Part shown: positions 1-6,710 of the stretch, in pieces
Layout of the letters: each line of letters starts with the position of its first letter
Position numbering within the stretch: position 1 is the first letter of the stretch
Origin: CAINVV01 sp037140615
GTDB lineage: Bacteria; Bacteroidota; Bacteroidia; Bacteroidales; Prolixibacteraceae
Length of the DNA stretch: 14,863 bases
Direction of reading: 5' to 3'
Assembly: GCA_037140615.1 (NCBI GenBank)
Contig: JBAXED010000104.1
Coordinates: forward strand, 1 to 14,863
Program-made: the position numbers and the translations under genes
Notes under the pieces: generated by a model
The model's database searches: none
What the model was told of the DNA's origin: nothing
Seen by the model: the letters and a program-made list of their open reading frames with translations, nothing else

Positions 1-20
1 GGAAACAGTGAAACGGAGAG

Positions 21-254
21 GACGACTTCGAAGAGTGGACGACTAGGACGAGTGGAACTCCGGAGATTGGAGGATTGAAACGGGGAAGAAGGAGGAAGGA
101 AGAGTGAAGAGGGTAGAGCGAGGGTGGCATGCGTCCGCCCATCAAGCCTGGCGGTAAATGAAAATTTGAAACGGGGAAACGGGGAAGAAAGACTGGGGGA
201 CTTGGAGACTAGGGGAGTGGAACTCCTGAGATTGAAGAGTTGAAACAGGAAAAG
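21..254. repeat. two degenerate copies of a G/A-rich interspersed repeat
   Basis: Bases 21-90 and 191-254 are two diverged direct copies. Both contain a run of GAC/GGAC words, then the shared block GTGGAACTCC, then GAGATTG and GTTGAAAC-like or ATTGAAAC-like words. An inverted copy lies at 3611-3673, abutting the stop codon of the TPR glycosyltransferase. No reading frame over this spacer shows protein-like sequence, so bases 1-497 are treated as a gene-free repeat mosaic. The function is unknown. Confidence 0.6.
128..171 (+). repeat. interspersed repeat with core CGGTAAATGAAA
   Basis: The block reads GCCCATCAAGCCTGGCGGTA followed by AATGAAA. A close relative at about 9890-9921 reads GCCCATCAACCCTACCGGTA followed by AATGAAA. 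In both places it sits just upstream of a GTTGAGAGT-type repeat or a related G/A-rich word, which suggests a shared modular order of repeat units. It is non-coding and of unknown function. Confidence 0.55.
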
Positions 255-260
255 ATAACC

Positions 261-283
261 GGTCCCTGAGCGAAGTCGAAGGG
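261..283 (+). repeat. short dispersed repeat, CCCTGAGCGAAGTCGAAGGG
   Basis: The 20-base core starts with CCCT and ends with AGGG, so its termini can pair. I recognise this word as one that recurs in many unrelated bacterial contigs as a small dispersed element, but I cannot verify that here. It occurs once in this window, inside the leading repeat mosaic. No function is proposed. Confidence 0.4.
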
Positions 284-330
284 CTTCTTTAATATGTGAA
301 AATTAGTGTAATCTGTGGTAGGGAAAGGAA

Positions 331-425
331 AGTTGAGAGTGAGGAGTTGAGAACTGAGAGTGATACACGAAATTTTTCTTCTTTAATTCGTGTAATCCGT
401 GTAATTCGTGGTTGGGAATGGGGTT
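331..425 (+). repeat. composite repeat: GAGAGT-rich module plus nonamer array (copy 1)
   Basis: The left module (331-361) is built from GTTGAGAGT and GAACTGAGAGTGA words. It is followed by ACACGAAAT, a T-rich stretch, and a 9-base-period array of AATYCGTGT units ending in GTGGTTGGG. The same order of modules recurs at about 9920-10010 with moderate divergence. The two distant copies show that the whole ~90-base composite, not just the simple units, is a dispersed element. A lone shorter array fragment (GTGTAATCTGTGG) lies just before it at about 306-318. Confidence 0.65.
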
Positions 426-433
426 AATTGGAG

Positions 434-477
434 TTTTTAATTCGTGTAATTTGTGTAATCCGTGGTTGGGTGGGGTT
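434..477 (+). repeat. nonamer-array repeat upstream of the activating-enzyme gene
   Basis: This is a 9-base-period array (TTCGTGTAA, TTTGTGTAA, TCCGTGGTT) ending in GGGTGGGGTT. It lies 26 bases upstream of the ATG at 504. The copy at 1936-1984 has the same orientation and ends 23 bases upstream of the selD ATG, so the array forms part of both presumed 5' leaders. The role is unknown. A dispersed REP-like element is the simplest reading. Confidence 0.65.
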
Positions 478-503
478 AAGAATATTTGAGGTAACAGTTG
501 ATT

Positions 504-1418
504 ATGACAAAATCCAGTGGTTTGGTGTTCGATATTAAAAGGTACGCGATTCATGATGGTCCCGGCATCCGCATTGGGGTCTTTTTGAAGGGTTGCAACC
601 TGAACTGCGCGTGGTGCCATAACCCGGAAGGAATCTCAGCAGCGCAGGAGCGGATGTATGCCCCGGCCAGGTGCATCGGATGCGGGACTTGCGTAGAGGC
701 GTGCCCGAATCATGCGCTCACACTGACCTCAGACGGGATTGTCACTGACACAGCGCTTTGCCGGATGTGTGGCAATTGCGCGGATGTTTGTCCGACGAAA
801 GCCATCGAAATGTCTGGAAATCCTATGACGGTTGAGGAGATCATGGCCGAAATTGAGAAGGAGCGCATCTTCTTCGAGCAGTCGGGCGGTGGAGTAACCT
901 TTTCGGGTGGGGAGCCATTGCTGCACCACGAATTTTTGATTCAACTGCTGGATGAGTGCAAAGCAAGGGGAATTCACACGGCGGTGGATACGGCTGGACT
1001 TGTCAGTACTGCTATTTTTCTTGAAGTAGCCAAGCGCACCGATCTTTTTCTCTTCGACCTCAAAATGATTGACAGTGACCGACACCGGAAATGGACGGGA
1101 GTTTCCAACGAAAAGATATTGGAGAACATCAGGGTACTGGCAGAAAACGGTACGCAAATGATGGTTCGGATACCACTGGTGGGAGGTGTGAATGACGATG
1201 AGGAGAACATCAAGGCTACGGCACGTTTTGTGGCCTCTCTGCCGGGCCAAAGTCCCACGGTGAACCTTTTGCCCTACCACAAAATTGCCATGACGAAATA
1301 CGCCAAATTGGGCCGGGGAGATGAGTTCCAATTGCTCGAAGAACCGGATGCCATGAAGATAAAAAGAGCATTAGAGATCTTTAAGGAGTTTGGGGTTGAG
1401 GCAAGCGTGGGCGGTTAG
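504..1418 (+). CDS. glycyl-radical enzyme activating protein (radical SAM)
   Basis: A radical SAM activase that would install the glycyl radical on a partner pyruvate formate-lyase-like enzyme, in the cytoplasm under anaerobic conditions. Of 304 residues, the radical SAM cluster motif CxxxCxxC lies at C31/C35/C38. An inserted ferredoxin-like domain carries two further 4Fe-4S motifs (C57, C60, C63, C67 and C86, C89, C92, C96). The glycine-rich SGGGVTFSGGEP block, typical of PFL-activating enzymes, follows at about residues 127-138. This two-cluster form is the usual architecture of activases for non-PFL glycyl radical enzymes such as dehydratases and decarboxylases. A TTG at 498 is in frame, but the ATG at 504 is preferred. 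No glycyl radical enzyme gene is visible in the window. It could lie before base 1, beyond a ~500-base spacer. The exact substrate class cannot be assigned. Confidence 0.92.
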   Translation: MTKSSGLVFDIKRYAIHDGPGIRIGVFLKGCNLNCAWCHNPEGISAAQERMYAPARCIGCGTCVEACPNHALTLTSDGIVTDTALCRMCGNCADVCPTKAIEMSGNPMTVEEIMAEIEKERIFFEQSGGGVTFSGGEPLLHHEFLIQLLDECKARGIHTAVDTAGLVSTAIFLEVAKRTDLFLFDLKMIDSDRHRKWTGVSNEKILENIRVLAENGTQMMVRIPLVGGVNDDEENIKATARFVASLPGQSPTVNLLPYHKIAMTKYAKLGRGDEFQLLEEPDAMKIKRALEIFKEFGVEASVGG

Positions 1419-1427
1419 AAGCACAAA

Positions 1428-1475
1428 CCCCACCCAACCACGGATTACACCAATTACACGAATTAAAGAAGAAAT
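1428..1475 (-). repeat. nonamer-array repeat, inverted arm left of GxxExxY gene
   Basis: This is the reverse complement of the array at 1936-1984. The two share CCAACCACGGATTACAC exactly, then differ at a few bases before ATTACACGAATTAAAGAA. It begins ten bases after the activating-enzyme stop and ends ten bases before the GxxExxY stop codon. Together the arms form a ~40-base imperfect inverted repeat bracketing exactly one gene. Confidence 0.75.
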
Positions 1476-1484
1476 TATTGGGGT

Positions 1485-1871
1485 TTAGAGGATGAACCTT
1501 TTGAATTGCAGGGTAGTTGAACCAAAGTTGATGAGGAGACCCAGTCGCAGTTTGGAAGCCTTCAGATAATTGAAGAGTTGGGCTTGAAGGATGTCTGTTA
1601 ATTCACTCGCAGCCTTCAATTCCAGCACAATCTTATCAAAACAGACAAAATCAGGAGTATATTCTATTTTTAGATATATCCCTTTGTATAGAATTTTTAA
1701 TCTTTTTTCTCTTTCAAAATCCAGGTCATTGTCAAAAAACTCTCTTTCCAAAGCTTCTTGATAAACAGCCTCCTTAAACCCGCAACCCAGTCGTTTATGA
1801 ACTTCCATGCAACAACCAACTATCAAATAGCTTTCATCCCTGTATATTAAATCGTCTTCAATCGATCTCAT
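1485..1871 (-). CDS. GxxExxY family protein (PD-(D/E)XK nuclease-like)
   Basis: A 128-residue protein with the family signature GFKEAVY at residues 31-37 (G31, E34, Y37). Its core is a PD-(D/E)XK-type nuclease: PDF with D74, then a strand ending in ELK (E84, K86), followed by a conserved-looking Q97/NYL helix. The length is normal for the family and the gene appears intact. The biological role of GxxExxY proteins is not established. The fold suggests nucleic acid cleavage or binding in the cytoplasm. It is the only gene on the minus strand between two plus-strand genes, and it is flanked tightly by inverted copies of the nonamer-array repeat. This suggests it arrived with, or is maintained by, those repeats. 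Start is the ATG at 1871. The 1872-1935 leader shows no clear promoter match. Confidence 0.88.
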   Translation of the reverse strand: MRSIEDDLIYRDESYLIVGCCMEVHKRLGCGFKEAVYQEALEREFFDNDLDFEREKRLKILYKGIYLKIEYTPDFVCFDKIVLELKAASELTDILQAQLFNYLKASKLRLGLLINFGSTTLQFKRFIL

Positions 1872-1935
1872 TTTCGAAAGTTTTATCTTTACCTACAAGT
1901 TACAGCAAACGAAAGAATACAACGAACGATATCCA

Positions 1936-1984
1936 TTTTTTCTTTAATTCGTGTAATCTGTGTAATCCGTGGTTGGCTGGGGTT
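1936..1984 (+). repeat. nonamer-array repeat, right arm of GxxExxY bracket and selD leader
   Basis: A T-run and CTTTAATTCGTGTAA are followed by further nine-base units and end in GGTTGGCTGGGGTT. It is the inverted partner of 1428-1475 and a direct relative of the arrays at 371-425, 434-477 and 9965-10010. It ends 23 bases before the selD ATG, so it is probably transcribed as part of the selD leader or contains its promoter. The GTG at 1969, which would extend selD, lies inside this repeat. Confidence 0.75.
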
Positions 1985-2007
1985 ATTTTGTGCTTATTTT
2001 TGTTCCC

Positions 2008-3048
2008 ATGAGTGATTTTGATCTTTTGTCCACTGTTGAGCAGGGTGGTTGCTCGGCCAAATTGTCCCCGGTACAGCTAAGTGAGATTCTTGCCAAGCTT
2101 CCCAAAGTTGTCCATCCCAATCTCATGGTCGGGATTGATACCCACGACGATGCCGGTGTTTACAAGCTGAACGATGAGACGGCCCTGATTTATACCACCG
2201 ACTTTTTTCCGCCCGTTTGCCGGGATGGCTATGAATTCGGACAGATCGCGGCGGCCAATGCCCTGAGCGATGTTTATGCCATGGGTGGAACGCCGTTGCT
2301 GGCCCTTAACCTGATGATGTTTCCTGCTGCCAGGATTCCGCTGGATGTTTTTGGTGCGATCCTGCAAGGAGGCCACGACAAGGTGGTGGAAGCGGGGGCT
2401 TTGGTGCTCGGCGGACATACCATCGAAGATTATCCGCCCAAATTCGGACTTGCGGTGGTGGGAACAGTGCATCCTGACCGGCTGATCACCAATTCTGGCG
2501 TCCGTGCCGGCGATGTGCTGATACTCACCAAGCCTCTGGGAAGTGGCGTGATCCTCGCCGGACAAAGAAACAAAATGATAGATGAGGCCACCGTTCAAAA
2601 GGCGTTGGATTACATGAAGCTGCTCAACAAGAGTGGTGCGGTGGTGATGCAGGAGTACAATCTGAAGGGAGCTACGGATATCACCGGATTCGGACTGCTG
2701 GGTCACGCGATGCGGATAGCGGATGCCAGCGGAGTGACATTGCGGATTCAGTCGCTTGATTTGCCGCATTATCCCGAGGCATTGGCTTTGCTCGAAGAGG
2801 GATGCATCCCAGGTGCGGCTTTCCGTAACCTGGAATTTGTGAAGGAGAGCACGGTCTTCGGCTCTTCGCTAAATTATGAAAGAAAGATGCTGTGCTGCGA
2901 CGCCCAGACTTCCGGCGGACTGCTGATGGCGGTTCCGGCTAAATTAGCTAATGAAGTGCTGGAGGCTTTGAAAAAAGCGGGCTTGCCTGAGTCTGCGGTC
3001 ATTGGAGAAGCAGTGCCCAGGAACAAAAAAAGTTTGTATTTAGATTAA
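2008..3048 (+). CDS. selD: selenide, water dikinase (selenophosphate synthetase)
   Basis: Makes selenophosphate from selenide and ATP, the selenium donor for selenocysteine, 2-selenouridine tRNA or selenium-dependent molybdenum enzymes. The protein is 346 residues, as expected. The catalytic N-terminal motif GGCSAK has C15 (cysteine, not selenocysteine) and K18. The ATP/Mg-binding segment THDDAGVY follows at about 45-52 with the essential aspartates. TKPLGSGV, TDITGFGLLGH and the C-terminal DAQTSGGLL block are all present. The ATG at 2008 was chosen. An in-frame GTG at 1969 would add 13 residues encoded by the upstream repeat and not found in the family. No selA, selB, tRNA-Sec or selU gene is visible nearby, so which selenium pathway it serves cannot be told. 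It is convergent with the small membrane protein gene downstream. Confidence 0.96.
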   Translation: MSDFDLLSTVEQGGCSAKLSPVQLSEILAKLPKVVHPNLMVGIDTHDDAGVYKLNDETALIYTTDFFPPVCRDGYEFGQIAAANALSDVYAMGGTPLLALNLMMFPAARIPLDVFGAILQGGHDKVVEAGALVLGGHTIEDYPPKFGLAVVGTVHPDRLITNSGVRAGDVLILTKPLGSGVILAGQRNKMIDEATVQKALDYMKLLNKSGAVVMQEYNLKGATDITGFGLLGHAMRIADASGVTLRIQSLDLPHYPEALALLEEGCIPGAAFRNLEFVKESTVFGSSLNYERKMLCCDAQTSGGLLMAVPAKLANEVLEALKKAGLPESAVIGEAVPRNKKSLYLD

Positions 3049-3072
3049 CAGTTTTGCATGATTACACAAAAC
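3047..3072. terminator. possible bidirectional terminator hairpin
   Basis: Between convergent genes, AACAGTTTTG (3047-3056) pairs with CAAAACGGTT (3063-3076 region, core CAAAAC at 3067-3072) around a ten-base loop, with one mismatch. The stem is AT-rich and the following T-run on the plus strand begins only some 20 bases later, inside the end of the next gene. On the minus strand a T-run follows in the selD tail. Position is the main support. Confidence 0.35.
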
Positions 3073-3088
3073 GGTTAATCCAAATCAA

Positions 3089-3334
3089 TTATTTTTTCTT
3101 CTTACGTAGCAGGATAAATGCGCCGGCAGCAAGAACAACTCCGCCGATGGCATAGAAAACCGGGTTCACACCACTCTTTGTTTCTTCCTCATTTGCCTGG
3201 TAGAACACTGGTTTGGCGGCCTTGTCGGCATTGATGGTGTCCTTGGTAGCACCTGCTTGTTGTGCAACAGCAACGGCTGCAATGTTCAGCATCAGTACCA
3301 TTGCCAGCGCCAAACGGATAATAGATTTCTTCAT
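3089..3334 (-). CDS. small exported protein with C-terminal membrane anchor
   Basis: An 81-residue protein of unknown function. Residues 1-24 form a signal peptide (KK, hydrophobic stretch, then AVAVA-Q). A short polar acidic segment (about 25-58) contains a PVFY motif, repeated as PVFY at the start of a hydrophobic helix (about 58-76). The protein ends in RKKKK, so it should be anchored in the inner membrane with a short periplasmic part and a basic cytoplasmic tail. The tail resembles sortase or PEP-CTERM style sorting ends (hydrophobic helix plus basic cluster), but no LPXTG or PEP motif is present. An in-frame ATG 18 codons upstream (3388) would precede the signal peptide with a polar stretch and is rejected. 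Start at 3334 is preceded by an A-rich leader. Confidence 0.75.
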   Translation of the reverse strand: MKKSIIRLALAMVLMLNIAAVAVAQQAGATKDTINADKAAKPVFYQANEEETKSGVNPVFYAIGGVVLAAGAFILLRKKKK

Positions 3335-3506
3335 TTTTTTGTCTGTTTTTGTATTTGTATTGATATGTTTGTCATTATTATATTTCAACTTTTTGATCTC
3401 AGTTAGCTCCTGCTTCTTCTTTGGTCATTCAATCCTTCCGTCCGATACGATCCTATTTCTTTTTTCAAAATGCTACCGCGGACGGTGAACTCCCTGCATT
3501 CCTTTT

Positions 3507-3567
3507 CCCGGGGTGTCGCTCCTTCGTCGCTGGACCCCGGGCTACAAAACTATAACCGCTACGCGGT
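3507..3567. repeat. REP-like palindromic element with two hairpins
   Basis: CCCGGGGT (3507-3514) pairs perfectly with ACCCCGGG (3534-3541) around a 19-base loop. ACCGC (3555-3559) then pairs with GCGGT (3563-3567) around TAC. This GC-rich block lies in the gene-free stretch 3335-3673 upstream of the small protein gene and downstream of the glycosyltransferase pair. I recognise the style from REP-like dispersed repeats in Bacteroidota. Only one copy is in the window, so repeat status is inferred. Confidence 0.5.
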
Positions 3568-3610
3568 AGGATTTGAGCCGGAGCAAAATAGTGGTCGAAA
3601 ATTTCTAGGG

Positions 3611-3673
3611 AGTTCCACTCGTCCAAGTCGTCCACTCGTCCACTCGTCCAAGTCCCCCAGTCCTCCAGTCCTA
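3611..3673 (-). repeat. inverted copy of the GTGGAACTCC repeat family
   Basis: The block runs from AGTTCCACTCGTCC to CCCCCAGTCCTCCAGTCC. It is the reverse complement of the elements at 21-90 and 191-254, sharing GGAACT, GAGTGGACGA and GACTGGGGGACTTGG-type words. It is internally repetitive (CCACTCGTCC several times). It stops one base before the TAG of the TPR glycosyltransferase gene, so it occupies that gene's immediate 3' flank. Confidence 0.6.
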
Positions 3674-5767
3674 CTACCGCGCCAGCTTCTCGTACTTCCT
3701 CGCCACCTCCGGATCGTTTGCCTTGTAGCTCTCCGCCAATCCGGCATACGCAGCTTTAAATCCTGGATTCATCATCAAGCAAGATTTCAGCAGCTCGCGG
3801 GCTTTTTTCAGCTCCTTCCGGTCGACCAGAATCTTTGCCAGGGCAGGATAGGCCTCGAAATATTTGCGGTTGAGACTGATGACCCGCTCGTACAAATCCG
3901 CCGCTTTTGCCTGATCTCCTTTTTCGGCAGAAATATTAGCCTGAAAAAGCAGGATTGACTCGCTGTCCGGATTGATTTCCAGCCCTTTTTGCAGGATCGA
4001 CATCGCTTTTTCCTTGTCGCCCATCGCATAAAGAACCGACGCAAAATTATAAAAGATTAGCTCATCCTGGCATTCTTTGCTGAGGGCTTCCTCATAAAAT
4101 TTAACAGATTCTTCAGATTGGTGCTGCTGAAAGGCCCTGTACCCCAGAAAATCTGCCTTATTTTCCCGCTTAACCACCGCACAAATCGGTATTCCATCGG
4201 CTTCGATGATTTTAATGGAATTTTTCGGTGGCCACATTTTGTTCTTCAGCAGTGTCGGGGAGATGTAGCTGTTGGCCACCACGCAGTAATCCCAGTCGTG
4301 CTTGCTCCGTTCGTTCCAGGTAAAATAATCCACTTTTAGATTTTTATCCTTGCGGAAAAACCATTCCGCCGGGAAGTTGGTGGCGATCTTCAGGCTATCG
4401 CCGGGATGGTTCTTCTTCAAATAGTCGGTGAGCCACTCGGAGCCTTCACGGATGCTGTGGTAGTAATAATCAGTTTCATAATTGCCATATGCGCCTTTCA
4501 GTCCGTTGGTCAACTGGTTGTAATAGAGGTAATAATAGGGATGATTCCTTGCCATGAAGCGAACAGGATGGAGGGCAAGTAGTAATAAAAAGACCAATGC
4601 AGTCGTCCCTAGCCTCGACCTGAAACGAAGGAGAAGTTGCCATAATCCAATCGCGGCCAGTACGACCATCCCCGGATAGACGAATAGAAAATGTCTCCAG
4701 GATCCGTAGAGGTTGGATTGATCAAAGATGACAAAGACGATCGGGAAAAGAATGGTGAAGATCAGCATCGCATATTTCAGGATATCTCTCTTTGGGGCTT
4801 TCCTGATAAGAGCAAAAAAACAGATAATGCCTCCCCAGACCACCAGTGGGATGGTGATGAGCATCAGTTTGGGAAGGTAGTACCATGGCATCCAGTCGGA
4901 CCACTCCAGTCGTCCCTCGAAAATCTGGCGAAGGGTGGTGGGAAACTGGGTCATGACGCTGGCAGATTCCCAAAGGCCGGTGAAGGGATTTGCCAGGGCG
5001 AAGGGCCATAGCAGGATGCTGAGAATGTAGGAGCAACCCAGGATCAGCGCAATCCACGCCATATTATTTTTGAAAACACCCATGTTGAAAGTAGCCGTTT
5101 CCCGGTAGGATTTAAACTCCAGTATTGCCCAAAAGAGCAGCAGATAGCAGGCGAGAAGGAGTCCGCCGGGACGGATGCTAATGCAAAAGGCGATGGAAAG
5201 GATCAGCGGAAGCGCATTTTTCCAGGATCGTTTCTCCGCGAAAAGCCATCTCAGCATGAAGAGGGTTCCGGCCAGATAGGCCAGGGCGAAAGGGATGTCT
5301 TTGAGGTTGTTTTGTGCGTGACCGAGGAAAGTGGGCGAAAGGGCAAAGAGGAAAATGGTGATAATTCCCGCGCCGTACCCCGAAAGCCAAACGGCGAAGA
5401 GGCCGGCCAGCACGATGCAAAGCCAGGCTGCCAGGGTGTTCATCTGGTGGCGGAAGGTGTAGATGTCCTCGATATTGAACCAGCGAATCAGGATGGTGGT
5501 GATGTTGTCGAAGGATTGGCCGTAATATTTGAGGTGCGTGCCGGGTGTGTTGAGGGCACTCTGGTCGGCCCCATGCGAGGCGAAATAGTTGTAGACGGAG
5601 ACGGATTGCTTGTAGTGGACATCTTCATCCCCCGAGATACCGGCGTCTTTGGCGCTCATGAGCATGAAAACGAGAAGCAGTCCGGCGCAGAGGTCAAAGA
5701 GTCCTCTGGAGATGTTTCCCTTGCCTGGATTCGGTCGATGAATGATATGGAGGAATGGAAGAGACAT
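3674..5767 (-). CDS. GT-C type membrane glycosyltransferase with C-terminal TPR domain
   Basis: A 697-residue integral inner-membrane protein likely to transfer a sugar from a polyprenyl-phosphate donor to an acceptor on the periplasmic side. After the first membrane helix (about 23-38) comes an extracytoplasmic loop with GDED (46-49), the acidic motif expected for GT-C enzymes of the PMT/ArnT/GT39 type. Roughly ten more helices run to about residue 400, including GHAQNNLKDIPF at 149-160. A soluble region (about 405-535) follows, then tetratricopeptide repeats at about 541-697, such as NFASVLYAMGDKEKAMSIL. The TPRs may bind a protein partner or acceptor. The ATG at 5767 overlaps the stop of the upstream glycosyltransferase gene by one base (TAATG), so the two are probably translationally coupled. 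A longer in-frame extension to 5917 lies wholly within that upstream gene and is rejected. The sugar and acceptor are unknown. Confidence 0.83.
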   Translation of the reverse strand: MSLPFLHIIHRPNPGKGNISRGLFDLCAGLLLVFMLMSAKDAGISGDEDVHYKQSVSVYNYFASHGADQSALNTPGTHLKYYGQSFDNITTILIRWFNIEDIYTFRHQMNTLAAWLCIVLAGLFAVWLSGYGAGIITIFLFALSPTFLGHAQNNLKDIPFALAYLAGTLFMLRWLFAEKRSWKNALPLILSIAFCISIRPGGLLLACYLLLFWAILEFKSYRETATFNMGVFKNNMAWIALILGCSYILSILLWPFALANPFTGLWESASVMTQFPTTLRQIFEGRLEWSDWMPWYYLPKLMLITIPLVVWGGIICFFALIRKAPKRDILKYAMLIFTILFPIVFVIFDQSNLYGSWRHFLFVYPGMVVLAAIGLWQLLLRFRSRLGTTALVFLLLLALHPVRFMARNHPYYYLYYNQLTNGLKGAYGNYETDYYYHSIREGSEWLTDYLKKNHPGDSLKIATNFPAEWFFRKDKNLKVDYFTWNERSKHDWDYCVVANSYISPTLLKNKMWPPKNSIKIIEADGIPICAVVKRENKADFLGYRAFQQHQSEESVKFYEEALSKECQDELIFYNFASVLYAMGDKEKAMSILQKGLEINPDSESILLFQANISAEKGDQAKAADLYERVISLNRKYFEAYPALAKILVDRKELKKARELLKSCLMMNPGFKAAYAGLAESYKANDPEVARKYEKLAR

Positions 5768-6702
5768 TATGGTATCTCGTCGTGGATTTTCCGGATGAAA
5801 TAGATAGGCCGGTTTTGGGATTCCTTGTAGATGCGGAAGACATATTCGCCTACGATGCCGAGGAAGATGAGCTGGATGGAACCCAGGAAATAGAGGCTGA
5901 GCAGGGTAGATGACCATCCGATGATGGCAAAGCCCAGAATTTTATCAAGGAGAACGTAAATGCCTGCAAACATAAATACGATGGTGCCGATGAGTCCCAG
6001 CCAGAGGCAGAGGCGGATTGGCAGGCGCGAAAAGGAGAAGATGGCATCGGTGGCGAGTGAGAAGAGTTTGGAGAGGCTCATCTTTGGTTCGCCCTGCGCG
6101 CGGCCATCACGGATGTAGTTGACGGTGCCCTGGTTGAAGCCGATGAAGGAGCGAAGTCCGGGCATGTACCTGACTTTTTCTTTCAGGGAAAGGAGTGCCT
6201 GCAAGGCTTCGCGGGTCATCATGGAGAAGTTGCCGGAATTCTCCATGTTTTCCAGTCCGGTGATATTTTTAAAGATCAGGTGGAAAATGAACGTGTAAAG
6301 TGTGCGCTGCGTTTTGCCTTTTCGTCCGGTTCTTTTTCCGCTGACGATGTCGTAGCCTTCGTTCTTGATTTTGTGGTACATCTCTGCCAGCAGCTCGGGC
6401 GGATCCTGAAGATCGCCATCCATCATGGCTACGATTTCGCCTTTGGCAAATTCCAGTCCGGCGGTAAAAGCTGCCTGGTGACCGAAGTTCTTGGAAAGGG
6501 AGATGATCTTGATATTCTTATTCTGAAGCCTGTGCTTTAAAAGTTGTTCTACTGTTCCGTCGGTGCTTCCGTCGTCGACAAAGAGAAGCTCATAGTTGCC
6601 GGAAAAAGTCTTCACGGCCGCCACGGTTCGTGCAACCAGATCATCGATCAGTTGCGATTCGTTGTAGACGGGGATGACGAGGGAAAACATATTGATTTGC
6701 AT
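5767..6702 (-). CDS. GT2 polyprenyl-phosphate glycosyltransferase (GtrB/DPM1-like)
   Basis: A 311-residue family 2 glycosyltransferase that should transfer a sugar from a nucleotide donor to undecaprenyl phosphate at the cytoplasmic face of the inner membrane. The catalytic domain has VIPVYNE (9-15), VDDGSTD (42-48) and the DXD-containing MDGDLQDPPE (94-103). A C-terminal part with two strong hydrophobic helices (about 230-255 and 265-290) is typical of GtrB/ArnC-like members. It is the first gene of a two-gene unit, and its TAA overlaps the ATG of the GT-C enzyme. Donor synthesis followed by donor use on the other side of the membrane is the expected division of labour. The start is the ATG at 6702, with ATG 6690 (four codons in) as an alternative. 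The start lies only nine bases from the large palindromic repeat upstream. Sugar specificity cannot be read. Confidence 0.92.
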   Translation of the reverse strand: MQINMFSLVIPVYNESQLIDDLVARTVAAVKTFSGNYELLFVDDGSTDGTVEQLLKHRLQNKNIKIISLSKNFGHQAAFTAGLEFAKGEIVAMMDGDLQDPPELLAEMYHKIKNEGYDIVSGKRTGRKGKTQRTLYTFIFHLIFKNITGLENMENSGNFSMMTREALQALLSLKEKVRYMPGLRSFIGFNQGTVNYIRDGRAQGEPKMSLSKLFSLATDAIFSFSRLPIRLCLWLGLIGTIVFMFAGIYVLLDKILGFAIIGWSSTLLSLYFLGSIQLIFLGIVGEYVFRIYKESQNRPIYFIRKIHDEIP

Positions 6703-6710
6703 TTAAAAAA

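Noticed and set aside
1872..1935. Bacteroidota TTTG/TAnnTTTG promoter for the GxxExxY gene
   Set aside because: A TTTG is present, but the downstream element does not match TAnnTTTG at a proper spacing.
1969..2007. GTG start adding 13 residues to SelD
   Set aside because: The added codons come partly from the nonamer repeat, and the SelD family starts close to the catalytic GGC motif, as the ATG at 2008 gives.
3213..3488. 91-codon plus-strand frame opposite the small exported protein
   Set aside because: It starts antisense to the signal-peptide gene and runs into the REP-like spacer, and its composition is that of a hydrophobic shadow with no family features.
5768..5917. N-terminal extension of the GT-C glycosyltransferase by 50 codons
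   Set aside because: It lies entirely inside the upstream GT2 gene, is rich in proline, histidine and arginine, and the TAATG overlap at 5767 provides a better start.
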